A stretch of 64,000 bases of DNA from Amycolatopsis sp. MtRt-6. Lineage in GTDB: Bacteria; Actinomycetota; Actinomycetes; Mycobacteriales; Pseudonocardiaceae. Positions 26,749-34,533 of the stretch are shown in pieces. The notes beneath the pieces are model-generated. The model searched no databases and was not told where the DNA came from. It saw only the letters and a program-made list of their open reading frames with translations. The stretch covers positions 177,093 through 241,092 of the forward strand of contig NZ_JADWPD010000009.1 of NCBI RefSeq assembly GCF_017308975.1, given 5' to 3'. Position 1 is the stretch's first letter, and each line of letters starts with the position of its first letter. Position numbers and translations under genes: made by a program.

Positions 26749-26830
26749 ACACCGACAGGGGGTTGTCGCTGCCGACACCGAGAGTGGACGTCGACCGGGA
26801 ACCACCCGGCGTGGCAGTGAGAGGAACGAC

Positions 26831-27187
26831 ATGCCCCGATTCAACGACGTGGCCTGGTTCGAGATCGGCACCGACGATCCGGCGGCCGCCGAACAGTTCT
26901 ACGGCGAGGTCTTCGGCTGGACCGTCGCCCAGGACGAGTCGGCGAGCACCGATGCCGCCTACCGCGTCATCGACACCGGCGGCTCACGCGGTGGCTTGTT
27001 CACCGGCCAGGAGAACTACGCGATCTTCACCGTGCTGGTCGAGGACGTCGAGGCCACCTGCCGCCAGGTCGAGAAGGCCGGCGGGCAGGTGCGGCGGCCA
27101 CCGAGCGTCAACCCGGTCGGCGTGACGTTCGCGCACGTGCTCGACCCGGCGGGCAACCACTTCTCCGTGTTCACCCCGCCAAAGTGA
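26831..27187 (+). CDS. VOC-family (glyoxalase-like) protein
   Basis: 118 aa, one vicinal-oxygen-chelate domain. The N-terminal half WFEIGTDDPAAAEQFYGEVFGW and the C-terminal half DPAGNHFSVFTPP are the two beta-alpha-beta-beta-beta modules. GAGAGGAA precedes the ATG. Likely a small metal-dependent lyase or dioxygenase-like protein or a binding protein; no substrate can be assigned. Its 3' end overlaps the convergent WYL regulator by 17 bp, so the WYL protein may regulate it, as is common for YafY/VOC pairs. Confidence 0.87.
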   Translation: MPRFNDVAWFEIGTDDPAAAEQFYGEVFGWTVAQDESASTDAAYRVIDTGGSRGGLFTGQENYAIFTVLVEDVEATCRQVEKAGGQVRRPPSVNPVGVTFAHVLDPAGNHFSVFTPPK

Positions 27188-27866
27188 GCTGCTGGACGTC
27201 GCCGTAGGGGATGTCGAGGTCCTCGGGCCGCAATCGGCGAAGCGGCGGCACCTCTGCTGTCACGGTGAAGGAGGCGATGCGGTCGGTGCGGAACGCCCGG
27301 ATCTCCCGGCGCAGCCGGCACCACGCGATGAGGTACCAGTGCTCGGGCTTGCCGACGTAGCCGAGCGGCTCGATCTCCCGCCGGGTGACGGTGCCTTCGC
27401 GGTCGGCGTACCGGATGCGCAGGACACGGCGGATGGTGAGCACGGGCGGCATCGGCGGGATCGGACCGGCGCCGAGCAGGTGGACACAGGCGGCGAGGTC
27501 CTGCGCCGCGTCCGCGTCCTCCCGGCGCATCGCGGCGACCAGCTTGCGCAGCGCCGAGCGCCCTTCCGCCCGGAACGGGGTGCCGTCGAGGTGTTTCAGG
27601 GCGAGCGCCATGGCGACGGCCTCGCCGGGTGTCAGGTTGACCGGCGGCATCGTGTGCGCCTTGTCGAGGCAGTAGCCGCCGGTGCGGCCGGGCTCGGCGT
27701 AGATCGGCGTGCCGGACTGCTGCAGGGCGCTGATGTCCCGTTCGACAGTGCGGACGCTGACCTCGAACCGGTCCGCGAGCCAGCGGGCGCTGCGTGGCCG
27801 GGGCGCGACGGCGCGCAGTTCTTCGACGATGGCGTAGAGACGATCGGTTCGGTTCACGTGGATCAC
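27171..27866 (-). CDS. YafY-type HTH/WYL-domain transcriptional regulator
   Basis: 231 aa. N-terminal DeoR-like winged helix (about 5-60, RWLADRFEVSVRTVERDISAL), a linker with GRTGGYCLDKA, and a C-terminal WYL region (about 140-210, REIEPLGYVGKPEHWYLIAWC, AFRTDRIASF). WYL domains bind small ligands or nucleic acids. GTG 27866 gives the full winged helix; GTG 27857 is also possible. It converges on and overlaps the VOC gene. Confidence 0.9.
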   Translation of the reverse strand: MIHVNRTDRLYAIVEELRAVAPRPRSARWLADRFEVSVRTVERDISALQQSGTPIYAEPGRTGGYCLDKAHTMPPVNLTPGEAVAMALALKHLDGTPFRAEGRSALRKLVAAMRREDADAAQDLAACVHLLGAGPIPPMPPVLTIRRVLRIRYADREGTVTRREIEPLGYVGKPEHWYLIAWCRLRREIRAFRTDRIASFTVTAEVPPLRRLRPEDLDIPYGDVQQLTLAG

Positions 27867-27893
27867 GGTAAGGAGGGGGTACGACAGTTTCGG

Positions 27894-28376
27894 TTAATCG
27901 CAGAGCTGCTTGAACTCCGCCGCGCCGGGTCGCAGGCGGAACCGGACCTCGTGGCCGAGGTCGTCGCGGAACACCGCGTCGGCCGGTGAGGTGAGCGTCA
28001 TCGTGCCTTTCTGGTAGGGGTTGTCCCAGCCGGGAGGGGCGCTGCGGGCCGGGCCGATCAGCGGCGTCTCGGCTTCGTAGAACCGGTCGCCGATCTTCGC
28101 CTCGTCGACGCCGCAGTGCGTCAGGAGCGCGAAGTTCGGCAAGACCACGGGGGTGAGGGAGGGGGCGGGCGGGGGCGGGGTGGCCGGAGGCGCGGTCCCC
28201 GCCTCGGGCCGGGTGGCGACGACGGCGATTGCGCCCGCGACGAGCACGGTCGCGGCCGCCGCCACCAGCGGGGCGACCAGCCGCCGGCGGGGCGTGGGTG
28301 CTGGCGCGGGCCGGACGTCCACGGTGTCGGCGAGGGCGTGGAAGGCGCGTCGCAGGCGGTCCTCGACGTCGGTCAT
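27894..28376 (-). CDS. Membrane-anchored protein coupled to the sigma factor (possible anti-sigma)
   Basis: 160 aa. A cytoplasmic N-terminal segment (about 1-32, MTDVEDRLRRAFHALADTVD), one membrane helix (about 33-52, Ala/Val-rich), a Pro-rich spacer and an extracytoplasmic domain of about 95 residues with two cysteines (THCGVDE and the penultimate Cys). The ATG overlaps the sigma-factor stop in ATGA. Topology and coupling match an anti-sigma or signal-receiving partner, but the usual zinc-binding HxxxCxxC motif is absent, so this role is inference. Confidence 0.65.
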   Translation of the reverse strand: MTDVEDRLRRAFHALADTVDVRPAPAPTPRRRLVAPLVAAAATVLVAGAIAVVATRPEAGTAPPATPPPPAPSLTPVVLPNFALLTHCGVDEAKIGDRFYEAETPLIGPARSAPPGWDNPYQKGTMTLTSPADAVFRDDLGHEVRFRLRPGAAEFKQLCD

Positions 28377-28858
28377 CGGAGTTCTCCTTCCAGCTTGGCC
28401 AGTGCGCGCGAGGCGCAGGTCTTGACGGTGCCGCGCGAGACGCCGAGCGTGTCGGCGATCTCGGCTTCGGAGAGGCCGGCCCAGTACCGGAGCACGAGCA
28501 CCTCCCGTTGCCGCCGGGGCAGCCGGCGCACGGCGGCGAGCACCTCCCGGTGCTCCTCGTCGAGCAGGACGCCGGTGTCGGCGGGTGGCGCGTCGTCGCG
28601 GTCGCCGGTGCGGTGCCGCAGCCGCCGTGCCGCGCGCCGGTGTGCGGAGCGAGCGCCGTTGACGACCGAGACGCGGAGGTAGCCACCTGCCCCGTCCGGG
28701 TCGTCGAGCGGCCGGCGGCGGAAGAGGGCGAGGAAGGCGTCCTGCACGACGTCCTCGGCGAGCTCGCGGTCGCCGAGCAGCAGCACGGCGAGCCGGACCA
28801 GGCCGGGGCGGTGCGTGCGGAAGAGCTCCGCCGGGTCGAGGACGGTATCGGTGCCCAG
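28373..28858 (-). CDS. SigE-like (ECF) RNA polymerase sigma factor, probable CTG start
   Basis: About 161 aa. Region 2 (about 12-75) has LAVLLLGDRELAEDVVQDAFLALF, and region 4 (about 105-155) has RRQREVLVLRYWAGLSEAEIADTLG followed by SRGTVKT. No ATG, GTG or TTG lies at the expected N-terminus. A CTG at 28858 is 5 nt downstream of AAAGGAGGT, a perfect match to the 16S anti-SD, and gives an N-terminus of family length. A GTG further upstream would place that SD inside the gene. It is coupled to a membrane protein that may control it. Confidence 0.85.
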   Translation of the reverse strand: MGTDTVLDPAELFRTHRPGLVRLAVLLLGDRELAEDVVQDAFLALFRRRPLDDPDGAGGYLRVSVVNGARSAHRRAARRLRHRTGDRDDAPPADTGVLLDEEHREVLAAVRRLPRRQREVLVLRYWAGLSEAEIADTLGVSRGTVKTCASRALAKLEGELR

Positions 28859-28896
28859 GGTGACCTCCTTTACCAGGTACACGCCGGGCACCGGGC

Positions 28897-29640
28897 CTAG
28901 GTTGACAACGCGACAAAGGCGGTTGCGACAGCGGCTTCGACAGCGGCACCGAGGACGTCGCCGGTGACGCCGCCGAGCCGCTTGGTGCAGCGCCACAGGA
29001 GTGCGCCGGCGACGGCGTAGGAGAGGAGGACGGCAAGCGGCCCGCGCCACCAGGGCAGCCCGGGCAACAGCGCGGCGAGCCCGGCCGCGGCGAGCCCGAC
29101 GACGACCGCGGCGGCGCGCGGGACCGAGCCGGCGACGGTCGCGCCGAGCCCGTCGGCGCGCGCCGACGGAACACCCCGCGCACAAGCCATCGACAACGTG
29201 CACCGGCCGATGAGCACGCCCGCGGCCGCCGTGGCCGGGGTGGCCGCGGTCAGCGCACCGACCTGGACGAGGAGGACCAAGACGAGGGTCGCGACCCCGG
29301 TGGGACCGGAGTCCCCGCGGCGCATGACGTCGAGGGCCTTGGCGCGGTCGTAGGAGGCCCCGAGGCCGTCGGCGGTGTCGGCGAGCCCGTCGAGGTGCAG
29401 CCCACGGCTGCCGAGCGCCACGGCCCCGAGGGCGAGCGCGGCAGTGGCGAGCGAGGACAGCCCGACGGCGGAACCGGCCCAGACGATCCCCCCGGCCACG
29501 GCGGCCAGGGGAATCGCGGCGAGGGGAGCGAGCAGCATGGCCCGCGCGGCCACCTGCCGATCGATGACGCGCGGCGCCGGCACCGGCACGGTGGTCAGCG
29601 TCCCGGCGGCCATCCGCGCGGCATCGACCCAGCGGGTCAT
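28897..29640 (-). CDS. cobS: Adenosylcobinamide-GDP ribazoletransferase CobS
   Basis: 247-aa integral membrane protein that joins alpha-ribazole (phosphate) to adenosylcobinamide-GDP, the last assembly step of cobalamin. LHLDGLADTADGLGA (about residue 80-95) holds the conserved Asp cluster, and MRRGDSGPTGVATLVL (about 105-122) is the second family block. About six hydrophobic helices follow. The ATG overlaps the cobT stop. Confidence 0.95.
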   Translation of the reverse strand: MTRWVDAARMAAGTLTTVPVPAPRVIDRQVAARAMLLAPLAAIPLAAVAGGIVWAGSAVGLSSLATAALALGAVALGSRGLHLDGLADTADGLGASYDRAKALDVMRRGDSGPTGVATLVLVLLVQVGALTAATPATAAAGVLIGRCTLSMACARGVPSARADGLGATVAGSVPRAAAVVVGLAAAGLAALLPGLPWWRGPLAVLLSYAVAGALLWRCTKRLGGVTGDVLGAAVEAAVATAFVALST

Positions 29641-30650
29641 GCCAGGTCGGCCAGCAAGCCCATGTCGGCCAGGATCGCCCGCGCCGCGCGCAGCGTCGGC
29701 ACCGCCTGGACCGCTCCGCTGCCCTCGCCGAGCCGCAGCCCGAAGTCGAGGATCGGCTCCAAGCCCAGCGCCTTCAACGCGAACGCCTGCGAAGGTTCCG
29801 TCGAACGGTGGCCGGCCAGCCACCACTGCTCCGCGCCCGGGGCGATGTCCCGCGCCACCAACGCCGCCGCGCCGGAGAAGACTCCGTCCAGCACCACCGG
29901 GATCCCGAGCACCGCCGCCTGGACCAGGAAGCCCGCCGTGGCGGCGAGGCACGCGCTGCCCAGCGCCGTCAGCCGCTCGAACGGGTCCTCCGTGCGGCCC
30001 GCCGCCCGCGTCAACGCCGCCGCGACCGCCGCCGTCTTGCGCTCCAGGCCGGCCGCGTCGACTCCGGTTCCCGTGCCGACCACCTCGGCCGCCGGGAGGC
30101 CCAGCGAGGCCGCCACCAGTGCCGCGCACACCGCCGTGTTGCCGATGCCCATGTCGCCCGGGATCAGGACGTCCGCGTCGCGCTCCTCCAGGGCGAGAGC
30201 CCGGCCCGCTTCGAACGCCGACCGCGCTTCGCCCGGCAGGAGCGCGTCTTCGACGTCGATCGAGCCCGAACCGCGGCGGATCTTGTGCGCCGTCACCGAC
30301 GCGGGCACGTCCGCGCCGTCCCAGTCGACGGCGATGTCCGCGACCCGCACGCGCGCCCCGACCTGGGCGGCGAGCACGTTCACGCCGCTCTTCCCGGCCA
30401 GGAACACCCGCACCATCGCCGCCGTCACCTCGCGGGGGTACGCCGAGAGCGCGGACACGCCGTGGTCGCCCGCGAAGACGACCACGCGGACGTCGTCGAG
30501 CGGGCGCGGTGGCACGGTGCCGTGCGCGGCGGCCAGCCACGCGGCGATTTCCTCGAGCCTGCCGAGCGCGCCGAGCGGCTTGACCAGTCCGTCGAGCCGG
30601 TCCAGCGCGGCCGCGCGGGCGGCGGGGTCGGGCACGGGTACGTCGAACAC
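29637..30650 (-). CDS. cobT: Nicotinate-nucleotide-DMB phosphoribosyltransferase CobT
   Basis: 337 aa. It makes alpha-ribazole phosphate from DMB and nicotinate mononucleotide. VFAGDHGVSALSAYP (about residue 60), IPGDMGIGNTAVCAAL (about 160-175) and LDFGLRLGEGSGAV near the C-terminus (catalytic Glu) are all present. The GTG has GGAGG 5 nt upstream. Its DMB substrate would come from BluB at 17462. Couples to cobS by ATGA. Confidence 0.95.
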   Translation of the reverse strand: MFDVPVPDPAARAAALDRLDGLVKPLGALGRLEEIAAWLAAAHGTVPPRPLDDVRVVVFAGDHGVSALSAYPREVTAAMVRVFLAGKSGVNVLAAQVGARVRVADIAVDWDGADVPASVTAHKIRRGSGSIDVEDALLPGEARSAFEAGRALALEERDADVLIPGDMGIGNTAVCAALVAASLGLPAAEVVGTGTGVDAAGLERKTAAVAAALTRAAGRTEDPFERLTALGSACLAATAGFLVQAAVLGIPVVLDGVFSGAAALVARDIAPGAEQWWLAGHRSTEPSQAFALKALGLEPILDFGLRLGEGSGAVQAVPTLRAARAILADMGLLADLA

Positions 30651-30663
30651 GGGCGCCTCCTGG

Positions 30664-31266
30664 CTACAGGTCGAGCGCCCGGCCCGCGACGACCAGCACG
30701 ACCCGGTCGGCGTCGGCGGACACCCGGTTGTTGAGTGCGCCCAGCACATCACGGAACAGCCGTCCGGACGACGTTGCGGGCACCACACCGCTGCCGACCT
30801 CGTTGCTGACCGCGACCACCGGCACCCGCGTCGCGGCCCACGCGGCGAGGAAGTCCTCGAGCCGGTCGTCCAGGCGGTGCTCCCAGCCCGGCTTCTGCCG
30901 CCACGCGCCGACGTCGTCCAGCACGCGGGACAGCCAGGTGCCGAGGCAGTCGATCAGCAGCGGCTCGGTCGCCGTGCGCAGGATCCCGGCCAGGTCGGTC
31001 GTCTCGACGGTCTTCCAGTTCGCCGGCCGCCGCGCCTGGTGCGCGGCCACCCGCGCGGCCCATTCGGGGTCGTCTTCGCCCGCGGGCAGGCCGGGCGCGA
31101 CGTAGACGAGGTGCGGGTGGTGGGCGACGAGCCGCTCGGCGTGCCGTGACTTCCCCGAGCGGACGCCGCCGAGGACCAGCACCTTGCCTTCGTCGCGCCC
31201 GTACCGGCGGAGGGCGCGAGCCAGGGTTTCCAGGTACCCGGCGAGCCGGTGCGTCAGCTTCGTCAT
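30664..31266 (-). CDS. cobU: Adenosylcobinamide kinase/guanylyltransferase CobU
   Basis: 200 aa from the ATG at 31266. The P-loop VLGGVRSGKSRHAERLV begins near residue 31; the guanylylation His region WKTVETT and LIDCLGTWLSR (about 105-115) follow, then VSNEVGSGVVP. Homologues start right before the P-loop, so a GTG at residue 29 (giving about 172 aa) may be the real start; the extra N-terminal helix is basic. CobU phosphorylates the aminopropanol side chain and adds GMP. The stop lies 14 nt before the cobT GTG. Confidence 0.9.
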   Translation of the reverse strand: MTKLTHRLAGYLETLARALRRYGRDEGKVLVLGGVRSGKSRHAERLVAHHPHLVYVAPGLPAGEDDPEWAARVAAHQARRPANWKTVETTDLAGILRTATEPLLIDCLGTWLSRVLDDVGAWRQKPGWEHRLDDRLEDFLAAWAATRVPVVAVSNEVGSGVVPATSSGRLFRDVLGALNNRVSADADRVVLVVAGRALDL

Positions 31267-31288
31267 ACCGGCATTCTGGTGCACGCGC

Positions 31289-31294
31289 TACCGT
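31289..31294 (+). promoter_or_regulatory. -10 box (TACCGT) of cobD, leaderless
   Basis: TACCGT ends 7 nt before the GTG at 31302 and overlaps the alternative GTG at 31293, so 31302 is the better start. The 35-bp divergent gap to cobU leaves no space for a riboswitch. Confidence 0.5.
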
Positions 31295-31301
31295 GCGCCA
31301 C

Positions 31302-32237
31302 GTGCCACTCCGTCTAGGGACAACCGCGGCCGGACTCGTGACCGGATACGTCGCCGACGCTCTGTTCGGTGACCCCCGAACGGGCCATCCGGTCGCCCTG
31401 TTCGGTGCCGCCGCGACTCGTGTGGAACACCGTCTGTGGGCCGATTCGAAGCCGCGCGGAGCCGCGTACGCAGCGCTGTGCACCTCCGCCGCCGTCGGCC
31501 TCGGCGTCGCGCTTCAGACGGCGACGCGGCGGCGTCCCTTCGCGCGCTTCGTCCTCACTGCCGCGTCCACGTGGGTCGTGCTCGGCGGCCGCGGGCTCGC
31601 CGCCGAAGGGGCCGAAATGGCCCGGCTGCTCGAAGCGGGCGAAGTGCCCGAAGCGCGTCAGAGGCTCTCGCACCTCTGCGCGCGCGACGCGACGACGCTC
31701 GACTCCGCCGAGCTGACCCGCGCGGCCACCGAGTCGATTGCCGAGAACACGTCGGACGCCGTGGTCGCGCCGCTGTTCTGGGGCGCCGTTGCCGGGATGC
31801 CGGGCCTCCTCGGCTACCGCGCGCTGAATACGCTGGACGCCATGGTCGGCTACCGCTCACCCCGCTACCGCCGCTTCGGCTGGGCCGCGGCCCGGGCCGA
31901 CGACGTCGTCAACCTCGTGCCGTCGCGGATCGGCGCGGCGCTCACCGCGTTGTGCGCGGGCGGCCGGGCGCGGGAGTCGTGGCGGACGTGGCGCCGCGAC
32001 GGCAGCCGGCACCCGAGCCCCAACGCGGGCCAGGTGGAGGCGGCCTTCGCGGGCGCGCTGGACATCCGGCTCGGCGGCACGAACAGCTACGGCGGCGAGG
32101 TCGAGAGCCGAGCGAGCCTGGGCGAAGGCCGGGCCCCGGAGCCGGTGGACCTCCGGCGAGCGGTGCGCTTGTCCCGCCGCGTGGGAGCGGCCGCGGTGGC
32201 CATCGCCGCCCTCACGGCCGTGGACAACCGCCGATGA
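31302..32237 (+). CDS. cobD: Adenosylcobinamide-phosphate synthase CobD (CbiB)
   Basis: 311-aa membrane protein that attaches aminopropanol (phosphate) to adenosylcobyric acid. ADALFGDPRTGHPVALFG at the N-terminus, ATESIAENTSDAVVAPLFWG (about 142-161), then GLLGYRALNTLDAMVGY and RADDVVNLVPSR are the family blocks. The stop overlaps the cobQ ATG in ATGA. The substrate amine comes from CobC at 25732. Confidence 0.95.
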   Translation: MPLRLGTTAAGLVTGYVADALFGDPRTGHPVALFGAAATRVEHRLWADSKPRGAAYAALCTSAAVGLGVALQTATRRRPFARFVLTAASTWVVLGGRGLAAEGAEMARLLEAGEVPEARQRLSHLCARDATTLDSAELTRAATESIAENTSDAVVAPLFWGAVAGMPGLLGYRALNTLDAMVGYRSPRYRRFGWAAARADDVVNLVPSRIGAALTALCAGGRARESWRTWRRDGSRHPSPNAGQVEAAFAGALDIRLGGTNSYGGEVESRASLGEGRAPEPVDLRRAVRLSRRVGAAAVAIAALTAVDNRR

Positions 32238-33715
32238 GCGGCCTGCTCGTCGCCGGGACGACGTCCGATGCCGGGAAAAGCCTGGTCACCGCCGGGATTT
32301 GCCGGTGGCTTGCGCGGCGGGGCGTGCGGGTGGCGCCGTTCAAGGCGCAGAACATGTCCAACAACTCCATGGTCTGCGCCGACGGTGCCGAGATCGGCCG
32401 CGCCCAGTGGGTGCAGGCGCGGGCCGCCGGCGTCGAACCCGAAGCGGCGATGAACCCGGTGCTGCTCAAGCCGGGCAGCGACCGGCGCAGCCACGTCGTC
32501 GCGCTCGGCAAACCGTTCGGCACGCTCGAAGCGGGCGAGTACGCCACCGGCCGGGCCGGGCTGGCCGAGATCGCCTTCGGGGCGTTCGAAGACCTCAGCT
32601 CGCGCTACGACGTCGTCGTCTGCGAAGGCGCCGGGAGCCCGGCGGAGATCAACCTGCGCGGCGGCGACTACGTCAACATGGGGCTCGCGCGGCGGTTCGG
32701 GCTGCCGGTGCTGGTCGTCGGCGACATCGACCGCGGCGGCGTGCTGGCCGCGATGTTCGGCACCCTCGCGCTGCTTTCGGCCGAGGACCAGGCCCTCGTC
32801 GCGGGCTGGGTGGTCAACAAGTTCCGTGGCGACGTCGGGTTGCTGCGACCCGGTCTCGACAGCCTCGAGAAGGTCACCGGCCGGCCGGTGCTGGGCGTGC
32901 TGCCGTGGCTGGACCGGGTGTGGATCGACTCGGAGGACGCCCTCGCGGTGGCGGGCTGGCGCCGGGAAGCGCCCGGTGGAGGACTCGGCGTGGCGGTCGT
33001 CCGGTTCCCGCGCGCGTCCAACGCCACCGACGTCGACGCGCTGGCCGCCGAACCCGGGGTCACGGTGACGCTCACGGCCGACCCCGACGTCGTCGCGGCG
33101 GCGGACGTCGTGGTGCTGCCCGGGTCGCGTGCCACGGTGGCCGACCTGGCCTGGCTGCGCGACCGAGGTCTCGACACGGCGGTGACGGCGCGGGCCGTCG
33201 CGGGCCGCCCGGTCCTCGGCATCTGCGGCGGCTACCAGATGCTGGCGGAGTCCATTGTGGACGACTTCGAATCCGGCGCGGGCGAGGTGGCGGGCCTGGG
33301 TCTGCTGCCGGCGCGGGTGACTTTCGCCGCGGAGAAGGTCCTCGCCCGGCCCACGGGAACGTGGCGCGGAAACCGGGTGGACGCCTACGAGATCCACCAC
33401 GGCTCGGTGGCCACCACGGCACCGGCGGAGTCCTTTCTGGACGGCCTGCGTGCCGGCGCGGTCTGGGGCACGATGTGGCACGGCGCCTTCGAGAACGACG
33501 GGTTCCGCCGCGCCTGGCTGACCAAGGCGGCAGCACAGGCGAGAGCGACGTGGGCCCCGGCACCGGACGCCCCCGGCTTCGCCGACCTCCGCGAGCAAAT
33601 GCTGGGGAAGCTGGCGGACGCGATCGACGAGCACCTGGACACGGCGATGCTACGGACGCTGCTGGACAGCGGGGCGCCCCGGGCCCTGCCGTTCGTCCCG
33701 CCTGGCGCGCCCTAG
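32234..33715 (+). CDS. cobQ: Cobyric acid synthase CobQ
   Basis: 493 aa. N-terminal ATP-binding half with AGTTSDAGKSLVTAGICRW and APFKAQNMSNNSM; C-terminal glutamine amidotransferase with the nucleophile Cys in LGICGGYQML (about residue 330) and the His in YEIHHGSV (about 380). It amidates carboxylates b, d, e and g of the adenosylated corrin. Couples to cobD. Three copies of the Met/Asn-rich KAQNMSNNS region are not expected and not seen; the gene looks intact. Confidence 0.95.
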   Translation: MSGLLVAGTTSDAGKSLVTAGICRWLARRGVRVAPFKAQNMSNNSMVCADGAEIGRAQWVQARAAGVEPEAAMNPVLLKPGSDRRSHVVALGKPFGTLEAGEYATGRAGLAEIAFGAFEDLSSRYDVVVCEGAGSPAEINLRGGDYVNMGLARRFGLPVLVVGDIDRGGVLAAMFGTLALLSAEDQALVAGWVVNKFRGDVGLLRPGLDSLEKVTGRPVLGVLPWLDRVWIDSEDALAVAGWRREAPGGGLGVAVVRFPRASNATDVDALAAEPGVTVTLTADPDVVAAADVVVLPGSRATVADLAWLRDRGLDTAVTARAVAGRPVLGICGGYQMLAESIVDDFESGAGEVAGLGLLPARVTFAAEKVLARPTGTWRGNRVDAYEIHHGSVATTAPAESFLDGLRAGAVWGTMWHGAFENDGFRRAWLTKAAAQARATWAPAPDAPGFADLREQMLGKLADAIDEHLDTAMLRTLLDSGAPRALPFVPPGAP

Positions 33716-33777
33716 CAGAGGGGCCGGTTGTCGCCCAGCGCCGGAGGGCAAGGCAGCGGCGGTGGAAGGGCTGCCGC

Positions 33778-33847
33778 CCGGCGTGTCTCACCAGTGGCGG
33801 GAGCGCGGCCGTCCGGCGTGCCTCACCAGTGCCGAGAACGCGGCCGC
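33778..33847. repeat. Two-copy 35-bp tandem repeat
   Basis: Two adjacent 35-bp units (33778-33812 and 33813-33847) begin CCGGCGTG(T/C)CTCACCAGTG and end GCGGCCG(T/C). They differ at about five positions, and a third start (CCGGTGCG) follows. It lies in the 151-bp gap between the convergent cobQ and DUF4190-like genes. No hairpin terminator is apparent there. Function unknown; possibly slippage of the end of a gene or a decayed operator array. Confidence 0.7.
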
Positions 33848-33866
33848 CCGGTGCGCGTCGCCCTTG

Positions 33867-34463
33867 TCAGGACCCGGCGATCCGGCCGCTCCGGCGCTGC
33901 ATCCCACACGTGCCGTTCCGCTTCCCCTCCGCCCAGGCCTTCTCGTCCGGGGCGTAGCCGACCACGACCACCTCCGGGGGCAGCTCCAGCGCGTCCGCGC
34001 CGTGGAACAACGTGTCCAGGCGATCCTGGCAGCTGCGTTCCACCGCGGCCGCCGCTTCTTTCTCGCCCGGGTACGGCGTGTTCGGGCCGGCCATCGTGAA
34101 CGCGTCGAGCACCAGGCCGTCGTGCTCGCCCGCGCAGGTTACGCGGACCGCGTCGTGGCCGGGGCGGGCCTTGTTGTAGCAGTTGTCGATCTCCAGGGCC
34201 GCTATCGGTGCGTTCGAGGCGCTGAGCAGGTTGGCCACCACCAGGAACACCGCGACCGGCAGGGCGACCGCCCAGACCGCGCTCGCCGCGATTCCGCCGA
34301 TGGCCAGCCCGCGGCCGCGTCCGCCGGTCCGGTTGATCCGGACCAGCGCGGCGATGCCGAAGCCCACCCCCAGCACCGCCGTGACCCCGAAGAACCCCAG
34401 CACTCCGGTGATCAAGGACGCGACCGCGAACCCGTCCCGCTTGGCGGGCACGTCTTCGTTCAT
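33867..34463 (-). CDS. DUF4190-domain membrane protein
   Basis: 198 aa. Two N-terminal helices (about 12-40 and 52-80) with the Gly-rich LGFFGVTAVLGVGFGIAALVRI pattern and GRGLAIGGIAAS match DUF4190. The outside domain (about 85-198) has Cys in DNCYNK, VTCAGEH, RSCQDR and GTCGM, which suggests two disulfides and resembles septum-formation-like DUF domains. Function is unknown. Located downstream of cbtA on the same strand, about 70 nt away. Confidence 0.8.
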   Translation of the reverse strand: MNEDVPAKRDGFAVASLITGVLGFFGVTAVLGVGFGIAALVRINRTGGRGRGLAIGGIAASAVWAVALPVAVFLVVANLLSASNAPIAALEIDNCYNKARPGHDAVRVTCAGEHDGLVLDAFTMAGPNTPYPGEKEAAAAVERSCQDRLDTLFHGADALELPPEVVVVGYAPDEKAWAEGKRNGTCGMQRRSGRIAGS

Positions 34464-34533
34464 GAATTCCCCCTCGAGACTCCCCTGGAGAAGAGCCTAA
34501 AGGGACGAACGGGACCGCCGCTTAACGATTCGG

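Noticed and set aside
33778..33862. The 35-bp repeats as a CRISPR remnant
   Set aside because: Units are directly adjacent with no spacers, imperfect, and no cas gene is present.
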